Assembly: GCF_000801955.1 (NCBI RefSeq)
Contig: NZ_JSZO01000001.1
Span: 893,544 to 957,543, forward strand
Length of the DNA: 64,000 bases
DNA from: Ralstonia sp. A12
Lineage (GTDB): Bacteria; Pseudomonadota; Gammaproteobacteria; Burkholderiales; Burkholderiaceae
Reading direction: 5' to 3'
Below the pieces are notes generated by a model, which worked only from the letters and a program-made list of their open reading frames with translations, was not told where the DNA came from and made no database searches. Shown piece by piece: positions 40,101-50,136 of the stretch (positions within the stretch are counted from its first letter, which is position 1; each line of letters begins with the position of its first letter). The position numbers were made by a program, and so were the translations under genes.

Positions 40101-40875
40101 CGACCGCGTGGAGAGCAAGGACGCGACCAACCTGCCCGTACGGCTGGCGGTGGCACTGCTCAAGAACTCGCGCGGCGAGATCGACGTGCACTTGCCGGTG
40201 TCGGGCTCGCTGGATGATCCGCAGTTCAGCGTCGGCGGCATCGTTATCCGCGCCCTCGTCAACCTGATCGCACGTGCCGTCACGGCGCCGTTCTCGCTGC
40301 TTGCCAGCGCCTTCGGTGGCAGCGGCGGTGAAGAGCTCGGCTACATCGAATTCGATCCGGGCACGTCGGCCATCAGCCAGGCATCGGTCGCCAAGATGGA
40401 CAAGCTGGCCACCGCGCTCAAGGATCGCCCTGCGTTGAAGGTCGACATCGTCGGCCGCGTCGATCCGGAATTCGACCGTGACGGCCTGCGCCGCGAAGCC
40501 GTGAACCGCCAGATCCGCGAGCAAAAGCTCAAGGACGCCGGCGACGCCGCCGAGGCCGACACCACCGTCAAGCCGGAAGAGGAGAACAAGTACCTTGAAC
40601 GCGCTTACAAGGCCGCCAAGTTCCCGAAGCCGCGCAACATGATCGGCCTGGCCAAATCATTGCCGCCGGAAGAAATGCGCAAGCTGATGGAGACCAACGT
40701 GCAAGTGACGGATGCGGATCTGCGTGAACTCGCCCAGCGCCGCGCCAACGCCGTTCATGTGGCGTTGGCAGAACGTGTGGATCCGGGCCGTCTCTTTGTG
40801 GTGGCACCCAAGCTGAACGCCGAGGGCATCAAGGACAAAGGCAAGACGACACGGGTTGATTTCGCGCTGAAGTAG
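37105..40875 (+). CDS. Very large DUF748/AsmA-like envelope protein with OmpA-like end
   Basis: A 1256-residue protein. An N-terminal cytoplasmic stretch and one membrane helix (about residues 44-68, GVLIFLVVFGLLGALGGPPL) are followed by a long beta-helical repeat region (DUF748/AsmA-type segments such as NLQIGVPFLASLPADVNIFV). Alanine/proline linkers occur near 375-400, 590-615 and 810-845. The last ~240 residues carry YIEFDPGTSAISQASVAKMD and VDIVGRVDPEFDRDGLRREA, resembling OmpA-type peptidoglycan-binding folds. AsmA-like proteins bridge membranes and move phospholipids. It is probably transcribed alone, ending 31 bp before ssrA. Confidence 0.88.
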   Translation: MSTSPDSRPDLQSKSNGWRARLDRIRGTASWQRAAQVGTSRRTKRIGLGVLIFLVVFGLLGALGGPPLLHHLAETQLSKVLERPVTVGKIRINPYTLRLDVDQLHIAERDGKTPFVDVGHLHVNAAWSSIFRRAPVIEELRIDAPRVHIVRTAEQRFNFSDIVDRLTQPENPPKPKSTEPARFVFANLQLTNGAIELVDQPLGTQHKVDNLQIGVPFLASLPADVNIFVQPLLAASIDGAPLHFSGQTKPFADSLESNLNIKLDGLDLPRYLGYVPGPLPVAVPQGKLTTDLTIDFQKPKTGAPVLRVHGTAGLDNLEVIDTKKAPLVAAKQVRATLADVRPLDNVFHLDALTLDGVRVDAVRAADGSINFAQLSGKPAPAESKPATPEPAAKPKPLDVVVSKLQLANSTVHWRDATTQPAADLSLEDLHGDVAARTLGGPITFDVGSKLSQGGTLNVKGNTSLEKSNGELELKLDGVKLAGIGPYLRQAGAPQLQNGALSADGKIELDFGADKFNVRAEPLTASLADLSMAPSTGKDTALRAKLLHADVKSFDLAARTIALNEVRADGLQLDALRKKDGTTTLTLLDGAPATAAKPTAATAKSKANAPAEKPWAVTVQTFKLDNSAVGFEDQTNSHPVKVRVEPLNVVVQNASTDLGKPISVQIGAGLGSKGKLDVRGDVVPQPLKADLRVNTQNLSLAGFDPYLDKALNAAITSALLTMDGRLVLNQGKALTVSYQGNATLGNVRLQDRVTSDDFLRWRSLALNRIQANYDGNTPRVRVGAVALSTFYARIIINPNGRLNLQDIRVQSDEERRSLTQAQPAPGSAQAAAPASAPVAAATSEPAAAPASAVAATTPTPKAGGADLRIDAITLQDGNIRFTDNFVKPNYTANLTAIGGSVGTISTAANQTPADVTLRGSVDGTAPVDIHGKINPLAPTASIDLTAKADGVELTNLTPYSAKYAGYPITKGKLTMDLHYLLDSGKLTADNHIFIDQLTFGDRVESKDATNLPVRLAVALLKNSRGEIDVHLPVSGSLDDPQFSVGGIVIRALVNLIARAVTAPFSLLASAFGGSGGEELGYIEFDPGTSAISQASVAKMDKLATALKDRPALKVDIVGRVDPEFDRDGLRREAVNRQIREQKLKDAGDAAEADTTVKPEEENKYLERAYKAAKFPKPRNMIGLAKSLPPEEMRKLMETNVQVTDADLRELAQRRANAVHVALAERVDPGRLFVVAPKLNAEGIKDKGKTTRVDFALK

Positions 40876-40886
40876 CCCATCTATGG

Positions 40887-40892
40887 GATAAT
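40887..40892 (+). promoter_or_regulatory. Candidate ssrA -10 element
   Basis: GATAAT (5/6 to TATAAT) lies 14 bp before the mature 5' end of tmRNA, leaving room for the RNase P-removed leader. No strong -35 is seen. Confidence 0.35.
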
Positions 40893-40906
40893 CGTTCTTC
40901 TTCTCT

Positions 40907-41264
40907 GGGGCCGACCTGGTTTCGACGTGGGTTGCGAAGCAGTGGAGGGCATACCGAGGACCCGTCACCTCGTTAATCAATGGGAATGCAATAACTGCTA
41001 ACGACGAACGTTACGCACTGGCAGCCTAAGGGCCGCCGTCCTCGCACTGGCTCGCTGACGGGCTAGGGTTGCAAGACCAGCGAGGTCATTTACGTCAGAT
41101 AAGCTTTAGGTGAGTCACGGGCCTAGAGACGAAAACCTAGTGAATCGCCGTCGTAGAGCGTGTTCGTCCGCGATGCGGCGGTTAAATCAAATGACAGAAC
41201 TAAGTATGTAGAACTCTCTGTGGAGGGCTTGCGGACGCGGGTTCGATTCCCGCCGGCTCCACCA
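40907..41264 (+). ncRNA. ssrA: tmRNA (ssrA), one-piece, tag ANDERYALAA
   Basis: Rescues stalled ribosomes by adding a degradation tag. The 5' end GGGGCCGACCTGGTTTCGAC and the 3' end TTCGATTCCCGCCGGCTCC followed by ACCA pair as a tRNA-Ala-like acceptor stem (GGGGCCG/CGGCTCC, one G-U). The resume codon and tag frame run from GCT 40997 to TAA 41029: A-N-D-E-R-Y-A-L-A-A. This is one contiguous (not permuted) RNA. Its 3' end is the integration target of the following mini-insert, whose far side carries a duplicate of bases 41239-41266. Confidence 0.97.
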
Positions 41265-41266
41265 AA
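41239..41266 (+). repeat. attL-like copy: ssrA 3' end
   Basis: GGGTTCGATTCCCGCCGG plus the terminal CTCCACCAAA of ssrA is repeated with one mismatch at 42520-42547. It is a typical tyrosine-integrase target, at the T-arm and acceptor 3' end of tmRNA. Confidence 0.8.
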
Positions 41267-41312
41267 CACCGCAGTACCAAAGATTACGAAAGACAATCTA
41301 CGCTGTTGATTT

Positions 41313-41335
41313 GACGGGCCTTCTGGCCCGTTTTT
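41313..41335 (+). terminator. Terminator downstream of ssrA (left end of insert)
   Basis: ACGGGCC-TTCT-GGCCCGT followed by TTTTT, 49 bp past the ssrA 3' end. It belongs to the inserted side of the junction. Confidence 0.85.
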
Positions 41336-41340
41336 CATAG

Positions 41341-41544
41341 GTGAAAATTATCTTTGGTGATCTTCAATTTTGTACGCAGTACATGCCAAGTACACATGCC
41401 CAAGGACCGCATGATCAGCTTGATGTTGAGGATGATGAATCCTACTGGGGCACCGTCGTCAGAACGGATCACCAGTTCGCCCAGTACCTAGGCAGGGACA
41501 CCGTGGGATTCCGGCGGGCCGTGCAAGCGGACCAAGACGACTGA
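41341..41544 (+). CDS. Small frame of unknown function in the insert
   Basis: 67 codons from GTG 41341 to a stop at 41544. It directly follows the ssrA-side terminator with no recognisable ribosome site and no family signature; the sequence has acidic runs (DQLDVEDDESYWGT). Base composition is AT-richer like the rest of the insert. It may be a remnant of a gene that was cut during insertion, or noise. Confidence 0.3.
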   Translation: MKIIFGDLQFCTQYMPSTHAQGPHDQLDVEDDESYWGTVVRTDHQFAQYLGRDTVGFRRAVQADQDD

Positions 41545-41584
41545 ATCGCGCCAAGCGAAGAAGGCGCGCTCATGTTGCTACAAG

Positions 41585-42178
41585 ATGATCCACATTAGGA
41601 AAATAGTGCTCACATTTCTTCGCTATGCTTGGCTCATGGCTGTTGGCAAACGAATGCCAGCACAAGCGTTGCATTTCTTCAATTACTCAAGCGCCTCTAG
41701 AAGCAAGCGCATCAGGGTGTTGAAGGTGGCAATGCCAGGGCTCAACAAAAAATGCACGGTCGAAGGGCCTCTCTTTGTGGAGAGATTCGACCAACTCTCA
41801 ATGGGCAACGGAGCCTTCCTGAACACGGGCGCCAATATCCTGAACAGCGCCATGGTCACGATAGGTGACGGGGCGCACATTGGTCCCACAGTCCAGTTCT
41901 GCACCACCTACCATCACAGCGATCCCGATCTGCGCGCGTCAGACCCTTCCGCGTACGCCAAGCCAATCACCATCGGAAAGAACGTTTGGATTGGGGCAGG
42001 CGCGATTCTGTTGCCCGGGGTCACCATTGGTGATGATGCACTGGTTGCCGCTGGCAGCGTCGTGACTTGTGACGTAGCGCCCAGAACAGTCGTCGCCGGG
42101 AGTCCTGCGACTGCCAAGCGCACCTACCCGCATCCGAACCAGGCGGCAGCCCTTGCAAGGAACACTATCAACCCATAA
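41585..42178 (+). CDS. Hexapeptide-repeat O-acetyltransferase (Maa/NodL-type)
   Basis: A 197-residue left-handed beta-helix acyltransferase. After an amphipathic N-terminus, hexapeptide repeats run from about residue 70 (GNGAFLNTGANILNSAMVTI, GDGAHIGPTVQFCTTYHHSD) to PITIGKNVWIGAGAILLPGV and TIGDDALVAAGSVVTCDVAP. The TTYHHSDPDLR loop supplies the acetyl-acceptor histidine, as in maltose acetyltransferase and NodL. It would acetylate a sugar, perhaps of a surface glycan. It is the only clear gene in the ssrA-targeted insert and its codon use is unlike its neighbours'. Confidence 0.88.
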   Translation: MIHIRKIVLTFLRYAWLMAVGKRMPAQALHFFNYSSASRSKRIRVLKVAMPGLNKKCTVEGPLFVERFDQLSMGNGAFLNTGANILNSAMVTIGDGAHIGPTVQFCTTYHHSDPDLRASDPSAYAKPITIGKNVWIGAGAILLPGVTIGDDALVAAGSVVTCDVAPRTVVAGSPATAKRTYPHPNQAAALARNTINP

Positions 42179-42519
42179 GTCGACTGCGGCATCGCACGCT
42201 CCGCCGCTCCATGCTGCGGGCCGCTTTTTCACCTGCACAACAACAACTCGATGAAGCGCGCAGGTGAGGCGAGTTCCCAACCGCACACACTGGGGCACTG
42301 CCCCCGAACGGGGCGTCCGCGCCTCAAACCTCATCAGCAGTCCGTAGGCATGCGATCCGCCGTTCGACGCTCTCGCTTGAGTTACCTCTGAATCCCCGCC
42401 ACCAAACCCGTATCGGACGCGGCACACGTACGCCTCAACGCTGCTGCCAGCCAGCGAGAACGCAGTGGCTCGCCGGCCAGAAAACGCTGCTGTGCAAGAC
42501 TGTGCGGGCGGATGGGCCG

Positions 42520-42547
42520 GGGTTCGATTCCCGCCGGCCCCACCAAA
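42520..42547 (+). repeat. attR-like copy of the ssrA 3' end
   Basis: It matches 41239-41266 at 27 of 28 positions (C for T in the acceptor strand). Upstream bases do not match ssrA, so the T-stem is broken and no functional RNA is encoded. It marks the right junction of the insert and probably the original ssrA end. Confidence 0.8.
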
Positions 42548-42579
42548 TTCCGCTCTCAAACGTCTTCGATGTTTGGCAA

Positions 42580-42614
42580 TGAACCCCGCCGGGCTTAGCT
42601 CTGCGGGGTTTTTT
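42580..42614 (+). terminator. Terminator right of the insert, likely original ssrA terminator
   Basis: AACCCCGC-CGGGCTTAGCTCT-GCGGGGTT is followed by TTTT. It lies 33 bp after the displaced ssrA 3' end, where the ancestral tmRNA terminator would be. Confidence 0.8.
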
Positions 42615-42871
42615 GTTGCCCAGCCCATCGCCGGCATGCCCCGAACCACACGCAGCCAGCCGCCCTGCACCGCTTACCGGCCTTCGTGACTCAACGCTGA
42701 CCGGTCTTGCGGGTCGCTTACGAATTGCTGGTAATACGCCAACGAAATTTCACACGGCATCAATAGCCTGCGTCCTGCCGCTGCACCAAGGGGGGGCGAA
42801 TGCGCTCATGCCATGCGCGCCTGGTCGACGGCGGCGACTTCCTTTCACCCGAACATAAGTTGAGATAGACA

Positions 42872-43945
42872 GTGAAGAAAGCTTTCCTCGCAATGACAGC
42901 GATTGCCGCAGTGTGCGGCGCTTCCGGGGCGTTCGCGCAAACCGCATCTGGCGTGACCCTGTACGGTCTGGCAGACATTGGCATCGAAGCCATCAACCAC
43001 GTGCCGGGCAACAGCCCGGGTGGCAACACCGCCGTCCGCATGAATGCCGGCAACCTGAGCGGTTCGCGTTGGGGCCTGCGCGGCACTGAAGATCTCGGCG
43101 GCGGCACGAAGGCGATCTTCACGCTCGAGAGCGGCTTCGACCTCGACACCGGCATGTCTGCCCAGGGTGGCCGCCTGTTCGGCCGTCAGGCTTTCGTTGG
43201 CCTGCAGAACAACTATGGCGCCATCACGCTGGGCCGTCAGCAGACCGCGCTGTACGACCTGTTCGGTGCCTATGACCCGATGGGCGCAAACCCGCGCTAC
43301 TCGCTGGCTGCTGTGGACTCGGCGTTCAACGGCCGCGCTGACAATGCCATCAAGTACACCGGCAAGTTCGGTGGCCTGACCGCCATCGGCTTCTACAGCT
43401 TCGGCCGCGACAACAACGGCGAAGTGCCGGGCGCATCGAAGGTGGCCCGCAACTACGGCCTGGGCTTCGCCTATGCCGCAGGCAACCTCTCGATCGGTAC
43501 CGCATATGACCAGTACCAGGGCGGCACCGTGGCACTGCAGGATCGCAGCGCCAAGCGCGCCGCGATCGGTGCTTCGTACGCCTTTGGCGATGCCAAGGTG
43601 TTCGGCGGCTATCGCTGGCTGCGTGACGACGGCACGGCCAGCGCCACGGCCACCATCACGCGTACCAACGTCTATTGGCTGGGCGGCCAATACCGCGTCA
43701 TGCCGGCACTGCTGCTGACGGGCGCCGCTTACTACACAGACAATCGCAACTCGAGCGCCGATCCGTGGATGTTCGTGCTGTCGGCGGACTACTCGTTCTC
43801 CAAGCGCACCGACGTGTACCTGAACATCGGCTACGCGAAGAACAAGAACGGTTCGACGCAGGGCCTGAGCGGCTCGGGTTCGACCTTCGTTGCAGCTGGC
43901 GAGAATCAGACCGGCGCCACCATCGGCCTGCGTCACCGCTTCTAA
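42872..43945 (+). CDS. Gram-negative porin (general diffusion family)
   Basis: A 357-residue 16-stranded trimeric-porin-type protein starting at GTG 42872. Signal peptide 1-22 ends AFA-Q. The mature start TASGVTLYGLADIGIEAINH and the middle EDLGGGTKAIFTLESGFDLD, ending IGLRHRF with the terminal phenylalanine, are hallmarks of outer-membrane porin insertion. A short aromatic girdle and RRQ-like loop 3 region are expected but not mapped. It lies just right of the island junction and is closed by a terminator at 44062. Confidence 0.92.
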   Translation: MKKAFLAMTAIAAVCGASGAFAQTASGVTLYGLADIGIEAINHVPGNSPGGNTAVRMNAGNLSGSRWGLRGTEDLGGGTKAIFTLESGFDLDTGMSAQGGRLFGRQAFVGLQNNYGAITLGRQQTALYDLFGAYDPMGANPRYSLAAVDSAFNGRADNAIKYTGKFGGLTAIGFYSFGRDNNGEVPGASKVARNYGLGFAYAAGNLSIGTAYDQYQGGTVALQDRSAKRAAIGASYAFGDAKVFGGYRWLRDDGTASATATITRTNVYWLGGQYRVMPALLLTGAAYYTDNRNSSADPWMFVLSADYSFSKRTDVYLNIGYAKNKNGSTQGLSGSGSTFVAAGENQTGATIGLRHRF

Positions 43946-44061
43946 GCATTGCGCGCCGGACGACGGCGCCTCACCAGATCGTCGTCACCCGCGCCTCCTC
44001 GCGAGGCTGCGGCGTGACGGCATACGTTCATATCGACCTTGCCTCCTTGCAGGGCTCGTTG

Positions 44062-44096
44062 GGCCGATTCTTGAGGCTTGAATCGGCCTCTTTTTG
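44062..44096 (+). terminator. Terminator of the porin gene
   Basis: GGCCGATTC-TTGAGGCTT-GAATCGGCC followed by TCTTTTTG, about 115 bp past the porin stop. Confidence 0.82.
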
Positions 44097-44159
44097 TTTC
44101 GCCCCGCTCCCCCGCAATCCGGTACACACGAACAGCCTCGTGCGCAGCCGACGCTGCAC

Positions 44160-44770
44160 TCAGCGCGTTGCCCGCCCGGTGACTTCACGTCGGCTTCGGA
44201 CCATGGGAATGCACAGCATCAACGCACCAACAACCAGCCCCGCAAGGTGCGCAGCGGCTAACGGCGGCGCACCGAGCCAAACCACCGCGTCCGCGTTGAC
44301 GCCGCCGAACCACTGCCAGACAGCGCGGCCTACGAGCGTGACCAACACAGCGGCGGCAATCGGCTCTCCACGCGCACGCGGCAGTAGCACCAGCACAGCA
44401 AGGCCGTAGTTGATGCCGGAGAACCCGGCGTAGTGCTGCAGCCCAGGCAGGGCCGAGAAGAGAATCAAACCGATCAGCGCGGCGAGCGCCACGCAGCAGC
44501 GCCAGGCGCGCAGCGAGGCGGGCAGGATGGCCGCCAGCGCGACCAGCCCACCCACATTGAGCAGGCAGTGCGTCCAGGTGAAATGGACGAAGTGGCCGGA
44601 GACCAGCCGCCACACCTCACCACTGGTAATGGCGACACGGTCATAACGCAGAGCATCGACCACCGTTACGCCGCCGGCCTGCAGCGCGAGCATCAGCAAG
44701 GCGGCCGCCAGGAAGCCCGGATGCACCAGGCTGCGCGACCGCCAGTCAGGCCAGCGGCGTATCCAGGCGC

Positions 44771-44783
<13 letters not shown>
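44160..44783 (-). CDS. rrtA: Rhombosortase-type rhomboid protease
   Basis: A 207-residue intramembrane serine protease with about six hydrophobic helices. The conserved HFVHFTWTHCLLNVGGL (His/Asn) and the GxSG-like nucleophile GFSGINYGL, plus AAHLAGL (catalytic His), fit the rhombosortase/rhomboid fold. Rhombosortases process proteins bearing a GlyGly-CTERM tail. I used GTG 44783, which overlaps the end of the upstream nuclease gene by 13 bp; a longer frame to 44831 is possible. The adjacent nuclease carries exactly such a tail. Confidence 0.82.
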
Positions 44784-47242
<2,459 letters not shown>

Positions 47243-47392
47243 GGATGGGGTCGGATGATGCGGTGCGACGGGGCACCGCTCGTTGTTGTCGTGATGTTGT
47301 CGTGATGGCAGCCGCAGAGACGCTCGTGACGCTCTGACGGCTGCAAGGGGTGATCACGTCGCGGTTGGACGATCACCAACGCGGCACGCGTA

Positions 47393-49294
47393 TCAGGGCG
47401 TATCGATATAGCTCTGCGTGCTGTAGTCGGCCACCGGCAGCTTGTTGAGCTGCTTGGTGGTGCCGGGCAGGCCATCCACGTAGGTGAGGAAGGCCTCGGC
47501 GTAGTCCAGGCCCACCTCGGTACGGCGGGCACCGGTCACGCTCTTCATCGTCGTGTAGCCGTCCTGGCCATCCGCGAGGAAGTTGATGGTGACCACGCTG
47601 TAGGTCTTGGCCAGATCCAGCGGTACGTAACCCGAGGTGGTCTTCACTTCGAGCTGGCTCAGGCGCGCGCCGGCGGCCTGGTTCAGGTCCACCTTCCAGC
47701 GCAGGCCGCCGGTGTAGGGGTATGAACCGGTGTTGTTGGCCACCACCGAGGCGATGGCGTCTTCCAGCGTGGCCTTCACCTCAGCGCCCGTCATCTTGAG
47801 CTGCACGAGCGTGTTCTTGAACGGCAGCACGCTGTAGATGCCACCCACCGTCACGTTGCCTGCGGGCAGATCAACACGCACGCCACCACCGTTCTGGATC
47901 GAGATGTCGGCATTGAAGAAGGCCTTGCCGCGTTCCAGGAACGCCTGGGCCACGAGCTGCTGCACGTCGCCGCCGTGGGCGATGACATCGGCGTCCTTGT
48001 TGCAGACGTCACCCAGCGTGGAACGTGTGGCATCACGCTTGGTGCCGGGCACGCGGCGCAGGCACAGATTGGTCGGCGCGGTAGCGACCACCTTTTTGCC
48101 GAGCGCGTCCTTATCGGCCTTGTAGCTGGCCAGCTTGGCAGCAGCAGCGGCGTCTGGTGTAGTCACACGCAGGACACCACTGGCAGCGATGTCCTGGCGG
48201 ATGGCAGCAGCGTCTGCATCGGACACAGCCACTGTGCCGCGCTTGAAGGTGTCGCCAATCAACACGTGCGGTGTGCCCTGGCAGTTGACGACATCGCCGT
48301 TCTTGTCGAAGTCCACCTTGAGCTCACCGACCACGTAGCTGTACTGCCATGCCTGCACCACGCAGACAGGCTTGCCGTCCTTGTCGGTCGTGCGGGTCGG
48401 GTAATCGCCTTCCGGGGTCAGACCCAGCGGCTGCATGGTGGCCTTGGGCCCGAGCAGCGAATGAGAGTCCGCACCCACGATCACGTCGACGCCGCTGAGT
48501 TGCTTGGCCAGCGCAAGCTCACCCGTGTAGCCCACGTGCGAGGCAATCACGATCTTGTTGATGCCCTGCGCACGCAGACGGTTGATCTCCGCCTGCGCAG
48601 CCACGGCTTCGTTGGCAAAGGTGGTACCCGCATCCGGACGCGAAGAATTCTTGGTCTTGTCTGCAATGGTCAGGCCGATGATGGCGATCTTCTGCCCGTC
48701 GCGCTCCACTACCGTGGAAGCCTTCACAGGGCCAGCGGCCAGCGCAGAGGTGGCGGCAAATTTTGCGTTGGCGCTCAGCACCGGTGTCTTGCAGTTGCCG
48801 GCGTGCAGGTAATCGATGAAGGTCTTCAGGCCGCTGTCGGTGTTGTCGAACTCGTGGTTGCCCAACGTGAACGAATCGAAGCAGACCGTGTTCATCATCT
48901 CGGCATCGGCCTTGCCGTTGCTGAGGTTGAAGTACAGGTCACCGGTGACGGCGTCACCTGCGTGGATCTTCACCACGTTGCGCGATGCGCTGGCCAGCGA
49001 TTGGATGGCCGACGTGACACGCGCGAAACCGCCGTACTCCACGTCGATGGCTTCGCGCTTGCCTGCGGCCGTCATCAGGTTGAGCTTGACCGACTCCGGA
49101 TCCAGATGGGAGTGGTGGTCGTTCACATGCAGCAGCGTGACCGACAGCGGCTTGGCCTCGGCGGGCTGTGCAGTTGTCGGTGGCTGGGTAGATGCGGTTG
49201 TATCGTCACCGCCACCGCAGGCGGCGAGAGCGAACAGTGTGGAAAAAAGGACGAGCGAATACCCGCCCGCCTTGCGTGTGGTTTGGCGTGCCAT
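47393..49294 (-). CDS. 5'-nucleotidase/UshA-like metallophosphatase lipoprotein
   Basis: A 633-residue periplasmic lipoprotein with lipobox LAAC near residue 25 and an N-terminal signal (MARQTTRKAGGYSLVLFSTL). The metallophosphatase half holds HVNDHHSHLDPE, GGFARV, TLGNHEFDNTDSGLK and ASHVGYTGELALAKQ metal-ligand motifs. The second half is the 5'-nucleotidase C-terminal domain (GGGVRVDLPAGNVTVGGIYS, the aromatic base-stacking region). It would dephosphorylate nucleotides released by the neighbouring nuclease. It lies 150 bp upstream of the nuclease on the same strand and is possibly cotranscribed. Confidence 0.93.
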   Translation of the reverse strand: MARQTTRKAGGYSLVLFSTLFALAACGGGDDTTASTQPPTTAQPAEAKPLSVTLLHVNDHHSHLDPESVKLNLMTAAGKREAIDVEYGGFARVTSAIQSLASASRNVVKIHAGDAVTGDLYFNLSNGKADAEMMNTVCFDSFTLGNHEFDNTDSGLKTFIDYLHAGNCKTPVLSANAKFAATSALAAGPVKASTVVERDGQKIAIIGLTIADKTKNSSRPDAGTTFANEAVAAQAEINRLRAQGINKIVIASHVGYTGELALAKQLSGVDVIVGADSHSLLGPKATMQPLGLTPEGDYPTRTTDKDGKPVCVVQAWQYSYVVGELKVDFDKNGDVVNCQGTPHVLIGDTFKRGTVAVSDADAAAIRQDIAASGVLRVTTPDAAAAAKLASYKADKDALGKKVVATAPTNLCLRRVPGTKRDATRSTLGDVCNKDADVIAHGGDVQQLVAQAFLERGKAFFNADISIQNGGGVRVDLPAGNVTVGGIYSVLPFKNTLVQLKMTGAEVKATLEDAIASVVANNTGSYPYTGGLRWKVDLNQAAGARLSQLEVKTTSGYVPLDLAKTYSVVTINFLADGQDGYTTMKSVTGARRTEVGLDYAEAFLTYVDGLPGTTKQLNKLPVADYSTQSYIDTP

Positions 49295-49456
49295 GAGCGA
49301 CTTGCTGTGGGGTTGTGCAGCCCACAACCTTCAACAATGCGCATGACGTGACCATGGCGCGTTGTCACAGATTTTTCAGCGATCCCTAAGCTACCTTTTT
49401 GTTTCCTTCTCGCCGGCCACACGCATCCGCGCAATTCACGCTGCCGCACCTGCAAG

Positions 49457-49496
49457 CAAAAACCCCGCGACGCTTTCGCTGTCGCGGGGTTTTTTA
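49457..49496. terminator. Bidirectional terminator
   Basis: AAAAACCCCGCGAC-GCTTTCGCT-GTCGCGGGGTTTTTT lies upstream of the nucleotidase gene and downstream of the RcnB-like gene (stop at 49517). T-runs on both strands. Confidence 0.9.
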
Positions 49497-49516
49497 TGAC
49501 GCAACAAATGGGCGTG

Positions 49517-49858
49517 CTATCCGCCAATGTTCACGTTGAGGACGATGCCACTCGGCTGCACAAGGTAGTAGCCACCGTTGACGCCAATCCAGTGAGCCCC
49601 GCGCGGCGGCGGCGCCAGGTGATGGTCACGCCAGTTGTCGATGATGTACTGGCGATCGCGGTACTCCGGCGGAATCCGTTCGCCCCGATTCCAGCGATGC
49701 GGCATCTCGCGGTCGGCACGGCGGTCCATGTCGACGCGCTCTTCGTGGCGGTCACGATCCCCGCGATGGTCGCGGTCACGGTCTTGAGCGTGGCTCGCAA
49801 GCGGCACCAGCGCGGAAACCGCAAGCATCAAGGAAGTCAGAATCTTGGCCTTCTGCAT
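49517..49858 (-). CDS. RcnB-family periplasmic protein
   Basis: A 113-residue exported protein. Signal peptide 1-24 ends SHA-Q. A charged His/Asp/Arg-rich stretch (RDRDHRGDRDRHEERVDMD) leads into the RcnB core PPEYRDRQYIIDNWRDHHL and PPRGAHWIGVNGGYYLVQP. RcnB proteins are periplasmic modulators of nickel/cobalt homeostasis in E. coli; small homologs are common in Burkholderiales with unknown specific role. AGGAGAAGATCG precedes ATG 49858. Confidence 0.85.
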   Translation of the reverse strand: MQKAKILTSLMLAVSALVPLASHAQDRDRDHRGDRDRHEERVDMDRRADREMPHRWNRGERIPPEYRDRQYIIDNWRDHHLAPPPRGAHWIGVNGGYYLVQPSGIVLNVNIGG

Positions 49859-50136
49859 CGATCTTCTCCTATGGAACGTCCGGTCAGCGCCGGACCTTGT
49901 TTCCAGTCTAGGCTTAAGGGGGCCTTAAGGCTGTGACGAACACGGTTAAGGATGTAACGGAAGATTATCGGGCGTCACTCACTGGCTGGCCGCGCCTTGT
50001 CCGCTCAAGGCATCGTTGCTACGCTGGCGAACGCAACCGTTTTCCACGTCTGGGATAACCGAAGCCCTGCCTCGAAACCCGACCGAACCGGCCGTGTGTG
50101 CAAAGCACAACATGGTCATCCACTCGGAAGGGTCAC

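Larger units (their letters stand above)
41267..42547. mobile_element. Mini-insert at the ssrA 3' end, no integrase
   Basis: A ~1.3-kb segment bounded on the left by the live ssrA 3' end and on the right by a 28-bp near-identical copy (42520-42547). The DNA between is visibly AT-richer than its neighbours over 41267-42180. It carries a hexapeptide acetyltransferase and a doubtful 67-codon frame, with no integrase or other mobility gene. This looks like a decayed or minimal genomic island, or a non-autonomous cassette moved by an integrase encoded elsewhere. The right junction lacks the rest of ssrA, as expected for an attR remnant. Confidence 0.7.
42179..42871. other. 693-bp region right of the acetyltransferase, with attR
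   Basis: It contains the right ssrA-like repeat (42520-42547), then a terminator-like hairpin (42580-42614), and AT-richer sequence on the left. I see no gene with a ribosome site or recognisable product. A second fragment at 42387-42407 (CTGAATCCCCGCCACCAAAC) vaguely resembles a tRNA 3' end. Confidence 0.5.

Noticed and set aside
40907..41264. Two-piece permuted tmRNA
   Set aside because: 5' and 3' tRNA-like halves, resume frame and CCA are in normal linear order, so it is one-piece.
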